Positions 44,071-56,083 of a stretch of 64,000 nucleotides of DNA are shown piece by piece (position 1 is the stretch's first letter; each line of letters opens with the position of its first letter). A program made the translations under genes and the position numbers. The notes under the pieces are model-generated. The model was not told the DNA's origin. It saw only the letters and a list, made by a program, of their open reading frames with translations, and did not search any database. The DNA comes from Zerene cesonia (Eukaryota; Arthropoda; Insecta; Lepidoptera; Pieridae): assembly GCF_012273895.1 (NCBI RefSeq), contig NC_052114.1:10025927-10089926 (forward strand), given 5' to 3'.

Positions 44071-45065
44071 TTATTGATATAGATGGGTGCGGGCTTGGAG
44101 ACGTGTTTGATGCTTTTCGAGAGGGTTTTTATGTTAAGTATTGAGTTAGGATGCTGGAATTTATTTGGTATTTGAATTTATCGGATTTGTTGAGTATTAC
44201 TTATAACAATTTAAAGATACAAGATACAAAATATTTGAGGGTGTGTTTATTAAAAAAATATATGTTAATAGCATATGAAAGAAGGTAGCAAATCTAGTGA
44301 TAATTACTCAAACATATATCCGAGTTACTATAATCAGAGAGGATAAACTAAGGTTATTATTTTTCAATATTTTATTAGTGTTTGCCTGCATGATTGAACA
44401 TTTCATCAATTACGTGTGTACGTCTTAAGATTCTGGTATTGATAATCAATAAAGACTCTTAATTACAAAATACTTTGACACATTCTGTGATGTTGTTTTG
44501 TTTGTGAGTTTTCAAGATGTCTGGCATAGTTACACGTGTTTTGCCGTAACACTATTAATAAATTAATTTCTTAACCATGGAATACATAACATTTTAGTCT
44601 CCTATCTCTTGTTTGTTAACTAAACCTATTGATTTGTACCTTTTCGCAAACATTTTTTTTTTATTGCTTGTCGAACCTACGGGTTTAATATTCCCAGCCA
44701 ACTTCGAAATGGGTGAACCGATTTTAATGGAATTTTCGTTTCATGTTGCCTCGTACGGGGTCTTATGAAATATTTCTGTAGCCAATTATATTACAGTATC
44801 AATAAATTATCTTTAATTTATCTATTTGTTGCTCTCATATTCAATAAAATACATCGCTCTTACATCCCATAGGTCGTTCGCGAAATATATGTAAATACGG
44901 ACTGCAGAAGCATGCCAATATGACGCGCGGAATTTGAAACATTTAGCTTATTATTTAAATATGTAAACAGATGCTGAGCGGTCCAGACTGTGAGGAGACT
45001 GAGACATTCCAACGAGATTTGTAATTGTGAATACAATCGCCAAATGTTTCAACAAGTATATCTTT

Positions 45066-45200
45066 TACAGAAATTCTTTCCGGCTCTTCTCTATAGAAAC
45101 TTCTTTCCCAATCGTTGGTAAAAGTTAAATCTATGCTATGACGATTCAAAATTGTTTCTATTAGAAATCTAATTGGATAAATGTACGTTTGAGTTTGGGA
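45066..45200 (+). mobile_element. LINE family T, 3' untranslated fragment
   Basis: CCGGCTCTTCTCTATAGAAA, GACGATTCAAAATTGTTTCT, ATTAGAAATCTAATTGGATA and a GTTTGAGTTTGGG end. Same blocks in the same order as the 39124 element, opposite orientation. Confidence 0.7.
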
Positions 45201-45930
45201 TTATGTTGAAAGCTCCCAACGGTAAAGAAAAATCCTGGGGGTGCCGACTAGTCCTAGATCAAAAGTGACTGAACTCCCAAAGTGCTCACAGCAGCCCGTG
45301 TACTTACAGTAGCAATTAGTATAGGCGCAAGATCTTGATGATGGTTTCATTTCATGGTGATTTCATAATAATAAAAAAATTATTCGAATCTATTTTTATT
45401 GACTGTAATAATTTATAATCCTGCGGTCTCACAATTGATGTATGATAATAATTTACATAAAATACGGCCAAATATGTAGATATATTTGTTTTATTGATAG
45501 AGCTCTAGAAATGAAAATTTTGAATTGAAATATTATTTTTGGATAGTTTATTTATCGAGATCGGGCTATGGGCTGTTATATTAAATTACGCTTCGACCAA
45601 CGATAGTGGAACACCAATGAAACAACGGTTCGTAATAACCGTTTTCCTGCCATATGATTTATCAAGTTTCGTAAACAGATTCCACCTTTATTATAGATAA
45701 GCCACTTTAATAAGGATGCAAGTTGCAACCCATTATTACATACAAATAGAACAAACATTTTCTTCTATACAGTAACTAAGATGACAAAAATATCACCACT
45801 ACCCATACTAACCCAATCGATTAACCAAACAGTTACGATACCAAACGAAAAACAAAAACAAGGCACCCAACAGTTCAGTAAATCAGTTGTTTATGTTAAT
45901 AGCGTATAATTGAGCTTCATAAGTCACCAG

Positions 45931-46130
45931 CAAGATGGCTGCGACCGTAATTGCTTTCGCGGAACCGCACCGCCTCTAGATTGTGCAAAAACCTCTCCAA
46001 TTACTCTCCCCCCCTTTCCCTCAGGCCACGCCCCGCGCTCTCCGTATCCATTACAAGAGGGTTAGGAATCTGGTTTCGTTCGGCTACAAAGGCGCCGACA
46101 ATAAGGTAGTATTGGTGCGATTGATTGCTT
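45931..46130. promoter_or_regulatory. GC-rich block with YY1-like and KLF-like sites
   Basis: CAAGATGGCTGCGACC is one base from the YY1 consensus core, and GGCCACGCCCCGCGC contains CCACGCCC. The sequence is repeat-free and lies among AT-rich DNA. A 66-codon frame (45983..46183) shows no domain. Confidence 0.3.
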
Positions 46131-46309
46131 TTGATGCACTGTGGCTTAATGGAGAGGTGCGGATACAACAATTGGATCTATGAATTAAAGTTTTTTATTC
46201 TCATAGATAAAGTTCTTTTATAGAAAATCCTTTGAATATGGGATATTAATATAGGAGATGTTTGGGCATATTGAAACTTTTGAAAGATGTTAAACCGTTA
46301 AAAAATTAA

Positions 46310-46625
46310 TTGCTGACAGTATCAAAGAGTTTAGAAGGCCTAATTTTAATTCTGTTAAAAATATAGTATGACTTGTAAGGGTTATTTATGAATTTATGCA
46401 AGATGGACCCATGGAATATTGCCGCTTAACAACCTCAGGACAACTTTTTGGTATGATTATTTTATATGTAAAATATCGTTACACAGCCGGCTCTTCTCTG
46501 TAGAAATTGCTTACTGAATCGGTGCTTAATTATAATATTTCTGTTTGTCTATTTAAAAGTGTTTCAACGAAGTCTAGATGAATAATCAAATGTTTGAATT
46601 TCAGTTACAGTTTGAGTTTATTCAA
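46310..46625 (+). mobile_element. LINE family T, C-terminus and 3' end
   Basis: A decayed coding end is visible: ADSIKEFRRPNFNSVKN, an in-frame stop, LVRVIYEFMQDG, then after a frame change PWNIAA and a stop at 46427. It aligns with the C-terminus of the 39365 copy (SIKSYSSAKFKN ... EYMEDDNPWNVVA). The 3' region follows (AGCCGGCTCTTCTCTGTAGA) and ends CAGTTTGAGTTTA at about 46622. Confidence 0.7.
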
Positions 46626-46950
46626 AAAGTAATTTATTAATTTCAAATTAGTATATAGCATCGTTTGAAAACTGTATTGAACACATCTATATGTGAACAA
46701 ATTTGTATTTAAATTAATTCCAATTATAGTTAATACATGTGTAATGAATATCACATGTCACTGTAATGTCATTATATCTAAACCTGCGTCATAACGATAA
46801 ATACCAGCATACATTCTCATATTAATACATACATTTTCTGCGATTTAACATCGATAAAACTTTCCTTGTTTCAAGGAGATCTTATGAAATGAAATGAATA
46901 TTTGTCATAATAGAATAGATACCTACTGAATTATTCACTTATAGTATATA

Positions 46951-47237
46951 TGAGCAGTGGTGCTTGGGCAGTAGATAATTCTGGGGTTCGAGACCGGTCG
47001 AGCGGAAGAAAAGAAAAAATTTTTTTTTTATTATTTTCACATGATCCACATCCCCACTGCTAGAAACGGCGAAAGAAAACATCATGAGGAAACCGCTGTG
47101 TCCAACAATCAAAATTTCGACGATATGTGACATGTGACATCTGCCAACCCGCACGTGGCCAGCGTGGTGGAAAAGGTGAACCTTTATAGGAGGCCCGTGT
47201 CCCAGTAGTGGGAACATATTTGACCTGATGATGATTT
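46951..47237 (+). repeat. S SINE, full length
   Basis: Head GCAGTGGTGCTTGGGCAGTA with a clean B box (GGTTCGAGACC), middle CCACTGCTAGAAACGGCGAA, AACATCATGAGGAAACCG, then ATCTGCCAACCCGCACGTGG and CCAGTAGTGGGAACATATTT with a short GATGATGAT tail. An inserted A/T-rich run at 47005..47035 separates head and middle. Immediately followed by a W fragment in the opposite orientation. Confidence 0.8.
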
Positions 47238-47248
47238 TTATTATATCA

Positions 47249-47330
47249 TCGTCGGCAATGGAGCTGGTCGGTCGCCTGGTTGTAAGTGGTACTCCCGCCC
47301 ATGAACATTTGGAGAGTCGTAAGGTCCTTT
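47249..47330 (-). repeat. W element, 3' fragment of the stem-variant subfamily
   Basis: GTCGGCAATGGAGCTGGTCG, GTCGCCTGGTTGTAAGTGGT, CGCCCATGAACATTTGGAGA, GTCGTAAGGTCC. It shares the ATTTG-GAGAG-CGTAA variant with 20177..20527 rather than the CGCAAAGG form. It starts right after the S tail. Confidence 0.7.
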
Positions 47331-49403
47331 CCTAAAATTAAGGGTCCAAGGTATCTGAGATTCGAAGATTTGTCGTTGACAACCCTAATTACAATGTAGT
47401 GTAGGGTTGCAGGTCTCACGAAAAAATAACAAGTATCACAATTTTCTCAGTACTACAGGTAGTTAATAGCGAGCTCGTTCATAATGCAATGCTAATGCGG
47501 TCGTTTATATACGTGGGTACGTACCGTGTGTGGCAGTGTTGCGGCTAAAGTTGACATTGTGGGGGTTGGTAAAGGTCTAGTTTTCAGGTGACAAGGTAAA
47601 ATTGATTTAACTTTCTTGGGATTTGTCTAAAAAATCAGATTTAAGAAAATATGTATTTGAGAGAGAGAGAGATAGTAAAACAACTCAATTTTTTTCACAT
47701 CATACATGTTTGATATTTTAAATTACACTAGTCTAAGATAAAAACCTGAAATTTCAGTGAAACTTGCATCACATTTCATACGAAACGCAACGCATGCGAT
47801 TTCGCAAAAATTTACTCCAACAAACCAATTATATAGTACCTACTCTGAGGCATTTCTAAAACAGACTAGAACATTCTCGAACCTACAACGCATCCATATA
47901 GCATCGATATGAATGCCTCGCGCGCCAATGTCCAGTCGCCATTTATCTAAATCAAGCGAGCCGCGCCTCAATAGATTCTGCTAAATCGGACCGTGATTAC
48001 TGCGCTGGTGGTACATGGAAGCATCTAGAGGCAATCAGTGGATATTTGTATCAAGAAGCTATTATAACTAATGAGTATTAACTTATAAATTCAAATGGTA
48101 TTGATAAAAACGCTTGCCTTTTTCAATTGGAAACTTAAACTTAGATCTTAGGAATATTGCTTCTTGTAACATGTTTTGGTTTGCTTGAAATATATTTCCT
48201 CTAAACTTGAGCATGCTTTTAAAAATATTGTATGTCGATGTGTTTTTGTCATCAAAAATATAATCTTTGGTCATACTTAATAGGAACCATAAAGTGGACA
48301 CATTTTCTCCTATTTATTTAGACCGTGATTCTATGGATTCATCTAGACTGTATATGTAATAAGAAATTAAATAAATTGATATTGAAGCACTTTTTCTAGA
48401 ATCTTAGAATTTAAACATCAAGTGCATTATATCAGTAAAGGGATATCATATAGTACGAATATCTGCGTAGGAGAAACATAGACAATACATATGTAAATTT
48501 CAAATGCATTCACCCATCTAATGAGAGAGCCATTTACAGTCAGTGAAGGAGTAACATTGGAGACAGGAATTGTAACGTTCGTTTATAGTTAACCATTCGG
48601 CGGCTTATTTCTTGATAGTTGCAAACAGAAATTATAAAAAATCAAAAAAGCAACCCTAGTTACAGAAGTCGAACTTCTGATGAAAAACACATTATTTCGA
48701 TTACAATGATTAGACTGATGCGAGTGACCACCAACATTTGTCGTAACTATTTATTCAATTTGCGAGTGGCGCGCACGTCATGAAAATTGCGACATTAGCC
48801 TAGATACAGATTTGTCTCGGCGCCGCCATATTGGTGTCAACGTACGATTACAGCATGTAATGATTTTAATGAATTAAAAACATGAAATTCGCATACTTTT
48901 AAGATTGGAGTGCTTCATGTTTTAGTTTTATTGGATTGAGAATAACTTGCCGCTTTAGTATAATTAGTTTAACTGAAAATGGTTCTTTTAAAACGTAAAT
49001 TGGACTGAGTCTAGATCGAATATCGAACTTTTTGGAACAGCTACTTGTAGAGCAATTACTCAAGATTGGCTTCTTCCAGCTGGATAGCATTCTAGATATA
49101 TTCATACCCTTTCACGTAAGCAAGAATATGAAAATACATTCCATAGAGTTTGTTAGATGACTTTATACATAATGTGTAAATACTATTAATATTATAAGGC
49201 TTTCGGTTATTTGTCTTTTGCGTTTGTTTAAATATATAATCTAATCTGTACACTTATATCTAGGGATTATTATTATATACGCTTTTTCTAAGCTTATCGT
49301 GGATGGGGTTGTAGACAATCCTTGATTATGAATATTATAACTACAATATTATGATTTATTTATGAAAACAGTGTTGCTAATTTCATAAGTCCTATATTTG
49401 TTC

Positions 49404-49480
49404 TCATTGCTGGGGCGTAGAGCCTACCACGTTGGCAAGTGCGAGTTTGCACATGACACACGTCCACAAACTTTTTATTC
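49404..49480 (-). repeat. S SINE, degenerate fragment
   Basis: On the minus strand GACGTGTGTCATGTGCAAAC, TCGCACTTGCCAACGTGGTA, GGCTCTACGCCCCAGCAATG. It follows the S order of blocks with many changes. Confidence 0.55.
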
Positions 49481-49509
49481 TTCTTATCGGATTCCTCACT
49501 ATATTTCTG

Positions 49510-49543
<34 letters not shown>
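49510..49543. repeat. (T)15(A)19 palindrome
   Basis: Fifteen Ts followed directly by nineteen As, flanked on both sides by TTCTGTTTT. Two abutting poly(A) tails in opposite orientation, or a run-collapse artefact, would look like this. Confidence 0.8.
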
Positions 49544-49959
49544 TTCTGTTTTTGATTGAAGAGGACATAATCTACAGATAAATCTAAAAATAACTCAAAC
49601 TTTTGCCGCTAGATATTTATATAACTTTTCCTTGAGGAACACTACTTTAAATGTTTCAGCATCAAGTGAAATATTTTTGTCTGCTTTATAAAGTCTGGAA
49701 AACCTTCCGACCATGCTGTTAATTACTAGGTAATTTAAGTGTTTGGTCACCAAGAGTTTAGAAAAAATTATAACATAAAAAAAACCCAATTTGCTCCCCA
49801 ATTTGAAAGCTTACCATTAAAAATGAACCCCCTGATTTCCACGGCCAACCAAAACCGAAACGTTCAGAATTCATCAGCGATGTTATCCGCACAATGAATG
49901 CCTATAACGAAAAGTGTCAACACGTATCGCACTTCTAACCTTGCAATGTCGTCGCGGAG

Positions 49960-50045
49960 AACGCTCGGAATCCCCGGCTCGCGGGGGGGAGGGTTACGTC
50001 ACAGAGATGGTGCGGTGGGCGTGGCCCAGCCCCGCCTACCCGCAC
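49960..50045. promoter_or_regulatory. GC-rich block with CRE-like and KLF-like sites
   Basis: GGCTCGCGGGGGGGAGGG, TTACGTCAC (a CRE half-site type), GTGGGCGTGGCCCAGCCCCG. It is repeat-free and ends abruptly into AT-rich DNA. No adjacent exon is recognised. Confidence 0.35.
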
Positions 50046-50094
50046 ACTAGCACACACATGAACTTGTGGGAATATTGACACAATTGCGATGTTA

Positions 50095-50290
50095 AGGCGG
50101 CATTTTTAAGAGGACGGCAAATGAGATAACGTGACACGAGATGTGGTGTTCAGCCCGCTTAGCGACGTAAGTGTGAGGTCTATACGTGTTTTGTATAGTT
50201 ATTATATGATATACCACTTCGAACCCCGGTAATATGACGCAAGTCGACGGAGCCCATGGGACTTCCCAGCCCTGGATAAGGAGCATATGT
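50095..50290 (-). repeat. possible tRNA-derived SINE, degenerate
   Basis: On the minus strand TGGGCTCCGTCGACTTGCGT, then CCGGGGTTCGAAGTGGTAT with a B-box-like GGTTCGAAG, then GCTAAGCGGGCTGAACACC. The 64-codon frame over it would be incidental. No A box that I trust. Confidence 0.35.
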
Positions 50291-51054
50291 TGAGCGTTAC
50301 TAGACTACTTTTGTTCTCACATTGTAGTCACTACGTATAAACTGAATTATATTAGCTATCGCCTATGCTATAGAAATCAGTGTTCAGTGTATGTTCTGTT
50401 ATGCGTATAACTAGAGCATAAAAGAACCTACCGATGAACCAATCGCATAGTAATCACTATATGAAAAGGCCATAATAATGAATTAATAGATATCTACTTG
50501 AAAAAACCTAAACAAATTTAAAAACCATTAGCTTTTTTATCTTTAGAAAATTTCCTGCCAATAGGGGTACTATTTGCAATTTTAATAAGAGAATCGGTGA
50601 CCTACTTGATAAAGCTATGTAGCGAATAGAAAAACGGACTCTAAACAACTGATTATAGGACATACAACAGCTTGAATGTGTATTAGAAAGAGGGATGCGG
50701 GCTGCATAACCGGGATACATCGAGTGCATAATTTGTGCAATATTAATTCACTGATAGGAATGCACCCTACAATTCGATATGAAAATCACTAAATTTAAAG
50801 GGATAATTATTGCTCTACTGGAACATATATAGTTGAATTGTATATTTATCCATCATATACAACCTAACAAAATTTAAAGTTTAACTAAATTTTGATTCGT
50901 ATTGTTTTCCCCGAATGATTGCAATAAAATTTAAAAGGGATTAAAATGAGAATAAAAAACATTTTTTGCAATTGCTAGGTACGTACAAGAAAATGCTATA
51001 TCGGTGGTAGAAAATGGTATATAGGTATAAGCGCAAATCAGAAAGGATTATTTT

Positions 51055-51132
51055 AAAAAACATCGATAGCATGGTTAAGTGTAGAGCCTCAATCAATTAT
51101 TAAAAAAACATCGATAGCATGGTTAAGTGTAG
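51055..51132 (+). repeat. 30 bp direct repeat, 48 bp period
   Basis: 51055..51084 and 51103..51132 are identical (AAAAAACATCGATAGCATGG and on to GTAG), separated by 18 bases. It is a small recent tandem duplication, or a target duplication that has lost its insert. Confidence 0.8.
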
Positions 51133-51504
51133 CAGCGTCACAGACGCTTACAGAAGCGCTATTGTCCCATTAATTAATGTTAAAGATATACCCCACCTCT
51201 GGGTTACCCACAACCACGCTAGCAATCGAATTTCTATAACTCTCTCTATAGAACGACCATATTACGGCCACAATTAATTATTACTATGACATTGTCATAA
51301 ATTCATTTGCAAGATGCAGTGAACCTAGCTAGTGTCAGTGCAGCTGCAGATCAGAATAAATCACGTACACTCACATATCTGGTTATTTGCGAACAAATAT
51401 AATGAATCTTCGTTTCGTTCCTTTATTTATTTGCCCAGCGACTAAGTTAGCTGTAAAAACAAACTCTGTACTGTACGTGACCTGTATCTACTTGATCTTT
51501 TTTA

Positions 51505-51730
51505 TATTATATTTGGCAAAGGGTCGCCTGATAAAAAGTCACGAAAATGTGCAGGAACGTAAGACCCTTAGTCTCTGCTAATGGATACCTGGCTTTAAAA
51601 CGTGTGGCATAAAGAAAGAATTGATAGGAATAATGGAAATAACTGGGAAGGATAAAGAAAAGGGCAAAGGGCTAGAGTTCCCTAGCATGCTACAATTTCA
51701 CGCCGATCTTTTTTGAGGGTGTGATCCTAT
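51505..51730 (-). repeat. W element, old degenerate copy
   Basis: GGGTCGCCTGATAAAAAGTC, TAATGGAAATAACTGGGAAG, GGGCAAAGGGCTAGAGTTCC and TTCACGCCGATCTTTTTTGA, GGGTGTG correspond in order to the W 3' end, C/T-rich middle and CACCCCCACAGAAAACCGGC head. Many indels. Confidence 0.55.
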
Positions 51731-52051
51731 TTAATATTACATAATTATATGTATTTTGTCATTATCACTTAGGAACACCGAACCAATATTTAAGAGAGAT
51801 CTTTTGTCTACGTGTTCTGCAATATGAATTCGAACCTATTATATATCTTTATATACGTATATAACGTATGATCTAATCTAAGGGATTGACAATATAGCTC
51901 ATTGATTTCTATTACTATAATGTTTAGTTAATGTTCCGAATATAGGTACAACATCTTTAAGTGCGTATAAAATAAGATACTATTAAATACAAACGAAATA
52001 TTGTACAATTATAGTACTAACATCAAAGGAGTCTTATTAATATATATATAA

Positions 52052-52240
52052 CTAGCTGCGCCCCGCGGTTTCACCCGCGTAAGTCCGTATCCCGTAGGAA
52101 TATCGGGATAAAAAATAGATGTTGGCCGATTCTCAGACCTACCCAATATGCTTACCAAATTTCAGAGGAATCGGTCAAGACGTTTCGGAGGAGTATGGCA
52201 ACGTAAACTGTGACACGAGAATTTTATATATATAGATTTA
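52052..52240 (+). repeat. chimeric repeat: family A head joined to family B body
   Basis: CTAGCTGCGCCCCGCGGTTT through CGTAGGAATATCGGGATAAA is the family A start. From AATAGATGTTGGCCGATTCT onward the sequence is the family B 3' body, to ACACGAGAATTTTATATATA. Pure A and pure B copies both occur in the window. The join falls in a run of As present in both parents. Confidence 0.8.
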
Positions 52241-52378
52241 TTTCCAGAACCTTATGTTCCTTTATCAATTGATACAGTACTTATTTTACATCAAAATTCC
52301 CGCAATAACCGAAACGAGACAAAAGATTTTTTAAACCGCTGCTACAATACTTAACGTTTATATTTGAAACGGGAAGTG

Positions 52379-52455
52379 TCGGGGGGAGGGGAAGGGGAAG
52401 GATTTATGCGGCCGCGATACCGCGTGATTTATCGACTTGCGCGTGCGCACGTGCC
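52379..52455. promoter_or_regulatory. G-rich stretch with NRF-1-like palindrome
   Basis: CGGGGGGAGGGGAAGGGGAA at 52380..52399 could form a G-quadruplex. GCGGCCGCGAT and TGCGCGTGCGCA (52438..52449) follow, then CACGTG (an E-box) overlapping its end. The 12-mer is identical to one at 4929..4940. Confidence 0.35.
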
Positions 52456-53039
52456 CAGTAAACGAGACAATAGTGCTCGAATACGCCCATTGATGGTCAG
52501 ATTTTACAAGTGAAACGTCTCCACAACCTTAATAACTTCATATAGTTTAGATTGTGTACAAAGGGTTTCCCATGAATCCTTGATAGGTGAAGCTAATTGT
52601 TGTAATAAATTCGTTCCTTATGTATTGTTTAATCTGTAAATATGAATTATTGCTTCATTGTCTATGTTCTCTTTTTTCTGCGGCTATTACTGTGTGATGT
52701 TTCTCCTCAAAGCAATAAAGTTTTTGATTTTTAATTGAGAAACTATTTTTCTTCATCAATAACAACATATATGATTTATAAGTGTCATGCCTAATAAAAG
52801 AATTTTAAAATTGAATTAAGATGGGTTTTATTTAAGTCATTTCAACTAAATTACTAAACAATCCTCTTAATCTTAATTGTATTTGATACCGAAACAAGAC
52901 AGCAATGTTAGGAATGTATACTTGCCTGATGCTTTTCCTAACGTTACATAATCTATATATTCCATTTCGACCAATTTGTGGAAAAATAAAGAAATAGTGT
53001 CAATTCAAATCGCTAAACACCTAAAGACAATCAGCGAAA

Positions 53040-53400
53040 CAGATGCAAAATGCGTTCCCCCATACACCGGGCAGCGAACTTTACAGCATATGGTCAGTTA
53101 AGCCAGGGGCAATACTGATCTGCAATACCATTGCATAACGACAGCATTTGATGAGCAGCCGGCGATCGATCAAGCGCACTTGTCGGCGATTATGCTCGAT
53201 AAATCTACTCGTCTTAACACAATAAACAGCTCAGCAGAGGCACTGGACGTTTCCTCCATTTAGTTTAATTTATTTGCTCGCTCGCCGCAATGCAACAAGA
53301 CTGCGGGAGTGGGGACGCCGTAAATATGTCACGGGAGATGCATCGGCCAGCAGCCCGCCCGTAAACATCGGCCTATGTGCGACTGATTTGAAATTCTTTG
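53040..53400. promoter_or_regulatory. repeat-free lower-AT block, candidate enhancer
   Basis: About 360 bp of balanced, non-repetitive sequence, including CAGCCGGCGATCGATCAAGC, CTCGCTCGCCGCAATGC and GGCCAGCAGCCCGCCCGTAA. No convincing frame on either strand. Its sharp edges and lack of insertions suggest conserved non-coding DNA. Confidence 0.3.
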
Positions 53401-54580
53401 TGTCTAGTTGTGTAATTACAATGTTGCTTTAATTGTGCTTGTGCAAAAAGCTACGCGTTCTTGAATAGTATTGGAACAACGTCACTATAAGAAATGTTGT
53501 CAACGGTGGAAATCGCAGTCGCTAATGCTAGAATTAAATATAATTACCTGAAGGTTTGGAGCAATTGTCAGAACATATATTATATAAAACTGCGATGTAA
53601 TAATAATGGTTTCCGACACACTGTGATTTCTATAACAATTCGCAACTAAAAAAAAACTAAAACATAAAAATATTCTGACAAGAGTGACAAATTGACGTAA
53701 TTGATTCCACTATTCTGATTTAATTAAAATTTTATCAACTTACACAAATAGAAATGATTAACTAAAATTAATGCCTATAACGTATTCCAAAGTAGCAAGG
53801 AGTTAAAGTCAAAAAGTTTTTTCCCACTATTTTCTTTTTTAAATTTCTTCCAATCAACTTTGTACCCTCAGATTGCGCTGCATTTGCACCGTTTGAAACA
53901 CCGCCGTACAGGAAACATGTATTTAACGAATTAATACCATCTCGCCAATTACTGTAAATCTATTGAGAGACGTTCAATCAGCCGCTCACGAAGTATGAAT
54001 CCTAAAGATTGATACACATTGGTGTCGCGCCAAGCCGACATCAAAGACAGAACTTGCAGAGGTATTAGTGTGAACACGCTTTATTTAGTCACTGCGTGTT
54101 ACTGTTGCGCTAATATCGTATTAAATCATACTAATGGTTGGAGTATTTAGTTAAAAGGCACAACAAATCAGATAAAGTCTGCGAACCGTGTGATGTGGGA
54201 TGAACGGGTTTTGATTATGTTTTATTTTAATGTAGCAAATTTTTGTATAGCAATGAAAATTAAACTTGTGGAAAAATCATAAAAACCTTCGCCTAAATAT
54301 GAATTTGACAAGCAACAATTTATATAGCAAGAAATTTTTGTCTTTGCTACTTAAATTAAATTAAATGTAAGGCTAAGATTGCCCTTTGATTTTATAAGAA
54401 ATCAAGCAATCTTCTATCATTACCAATTCCTGGAGAAAAACTAACAAGCTTTGAAATCATCCGAGAAAATCAAATCGTCTCCTCGATCGACTCTTTGACA
54501 TTTATAAATCCCACAACCTGTTTTGTGTAACAGCTGTCAATTCCAATTATTTTAAACCTTCACAATTAATTCCACACTAG

Positions 54581-55075
54581 AATTATCTCGTTACAAAATG
54601 TATTTTCAAACACGAATGCCGTTTACCTCCTAGACGCGGAGCATTGGCGCGAATCCAGTTAACCACAGACAATGATAGAATATTTCAAGTATGCGTAACC
54701 GCAGGCCGCTGTTCAATGGCGTATTCGTACAATGAGCTATCGGACACACGTTCCCGCGAAAATAGCATTGTCCTAGAAACATTCGGAATTCAAAATTCCC
54801 CGAACGTTCGGTACGAATCTATCGCCGTGAGAAATGGCGTCGAATGGGCTAACGACCGCTTAAAAATACAAGAAGATATAACCAAATGTGTTCAATAGTG
54901 GCGGGTGAGCCGGCATTCCTTCTGAATTTATTAGCCGATGGTGCAGAGGCCGCCGACGACCGATTTAGTTCGGATTTAAACAAAGGTAAATGTCGTGCGG
55001 TATTTTTAGTTGCGTCTCTAATGTGTTCGCGCCCGTCCCGAGGGAGCGGCGCGTATTGTCACTATTAAATCAATG
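54581..55075 (+). other. lower-AT segment with a 105-codon open stretch
   Basis: The plus frame is open from a TAG at 54578 to a TAG ending at 54898, about 105 codons. A second frame is open at 54886..55068. Neither starts with ATG in good context, and I recognise no domain (residues include ARIQLTTDNDRIFQ and SYNELSDTRSREN). The segment is repeat-free and CG-richer than its flanks, with AAATTCCCCGAACGTTCGG. It could be an exon of an unknown gene, a long non-coding RNA exon or a conserved enhancer. Confidence 0.25.
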
Positions 55076-55655
55076 CTCTAGTTAGTTTACCCCCTCCTCC
55101 CCCCCTTGCTATTTAAAATCTATGAAATTTAAACATCGTAAAACGTTGGAAACGGTGAAGCTCAAATATTCGTTATACACAAATACTAGATATTTGTTAC
55201 AATTGTGTTAAATACACTAAAACGCAAATGCTATCGTCCAGCGTTCATTCTAGCAACTCGCCTATCTAACTATGTAATTAAATGTATAATTTATACATTC
55301 TAAAATTCAATTAATTTAACCCGTCAAAGAGAAAAATAACTACCTAAATAATACCGCCGTAATATCAAACGAGAATACTAAACAAATAATATTTTGTCGA
55401 AATATCGCAAAAAGCAGCCGCGTCGCCGCCCGGTCTGATGCAGTCTACTCTTTTATTCATGCGATGCATTCCGCAAATAAAACGAGACCAAGATATCATC
55501 ATTTAGAGATGCAGCAATTGACATGTCACTGGAACTTTTTCGAAATTATTAAATTCTTCAACGTTTTTTTTATTGTTATGTTGTACCTAACTTACCGCAC
55601 TTACATTGACAGTCCGGGGTGATTTCCTCGTAGTTACCGTTTCCGTGGGATTTTC

Positions 55656-55793
55656 GAGGTAAAACCTATCATATGTCTTTGCTTGGTGCTTAAACTATCT
55701 CTGAACCAAATTGTGTCTAAATTGGACCAGTGGTTTATTCGTGTAGAGAGACAGATAGCGTCACTTTTGCATTTATAATGTTAATAAGGATAA
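55656..55793 (+). repeat. family F-like interspersed repeat, head missing
   Basis: TCATATGTCTTTGCTTGGTG, TAAACTATCTCTGAACCAAA, TCTAAATTGGACCAGTGGTT, TGTAGAGAGACAGATAGCGT and a TTGCATTTATAATGTTAATA tail. Tail and body are clear while the CG-rich head is lost. Confidence 0.6.
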
Positions 55794-56083
55794 AGATGTG
55801 AGATAATTATAAATGTAGACTAATTACGAAAATGATGAATCCCAAAAACGGTTTTTATTACTTCTAGATTTTTTTTGAGAAATTGCTTTCAAATTTGTTT
55901 ATAAAGGTAGGTAGTAGTATAAGTTTTACTACTTAATCCTTCCCAGGTAATTTATTTCTTTTATTATTACAAACGTGAAGAGGAAAACGTTATTAATGTT
56001 TGTTATAAACTATAAAAATCTAAAAGTCAACTCAAAAATGCATCCCACTTCAACACCCAAAAATGATTTGTTTATATATAAGA

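Larger units (their letters stand above)
44071..46309. other. no gene seen apart from listed items
   Basis: Includes a LINE tail (45066..45200) and a GC-rich block (45931..46130). The rest is AT-rich. 44690..44760 has a patch (CCAACTTCGAAATGGGTGAA, CCGATTTTAATGG) that may be repeat-derived. Confidence 0.4.
47331..51504. other. no gene seen apart from listed items
   Basis: Holds an S fragment, the T/A palindrome, a GC-rich block at 49960, a possible SINE and a direct repeat. A (GA)6 run is at about 47661..47672. 48720..48850 is lower in AT with GCCGCCATATTGG (YY1-type, about 48822). Minus-strand frames of 68-72 codons near 48.1, 48.9 and 49.6 kb show no domain. Confidence 0.4.
51731..54580. 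other. no gene seen apart from listed items
   Basis: Contains the chimeric repeat (52052..52240) and two candidate regulatory blocks (52379..52455 and 53040..53400). The AT-rich remainder has no supported exon. Confidence 0.45.
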
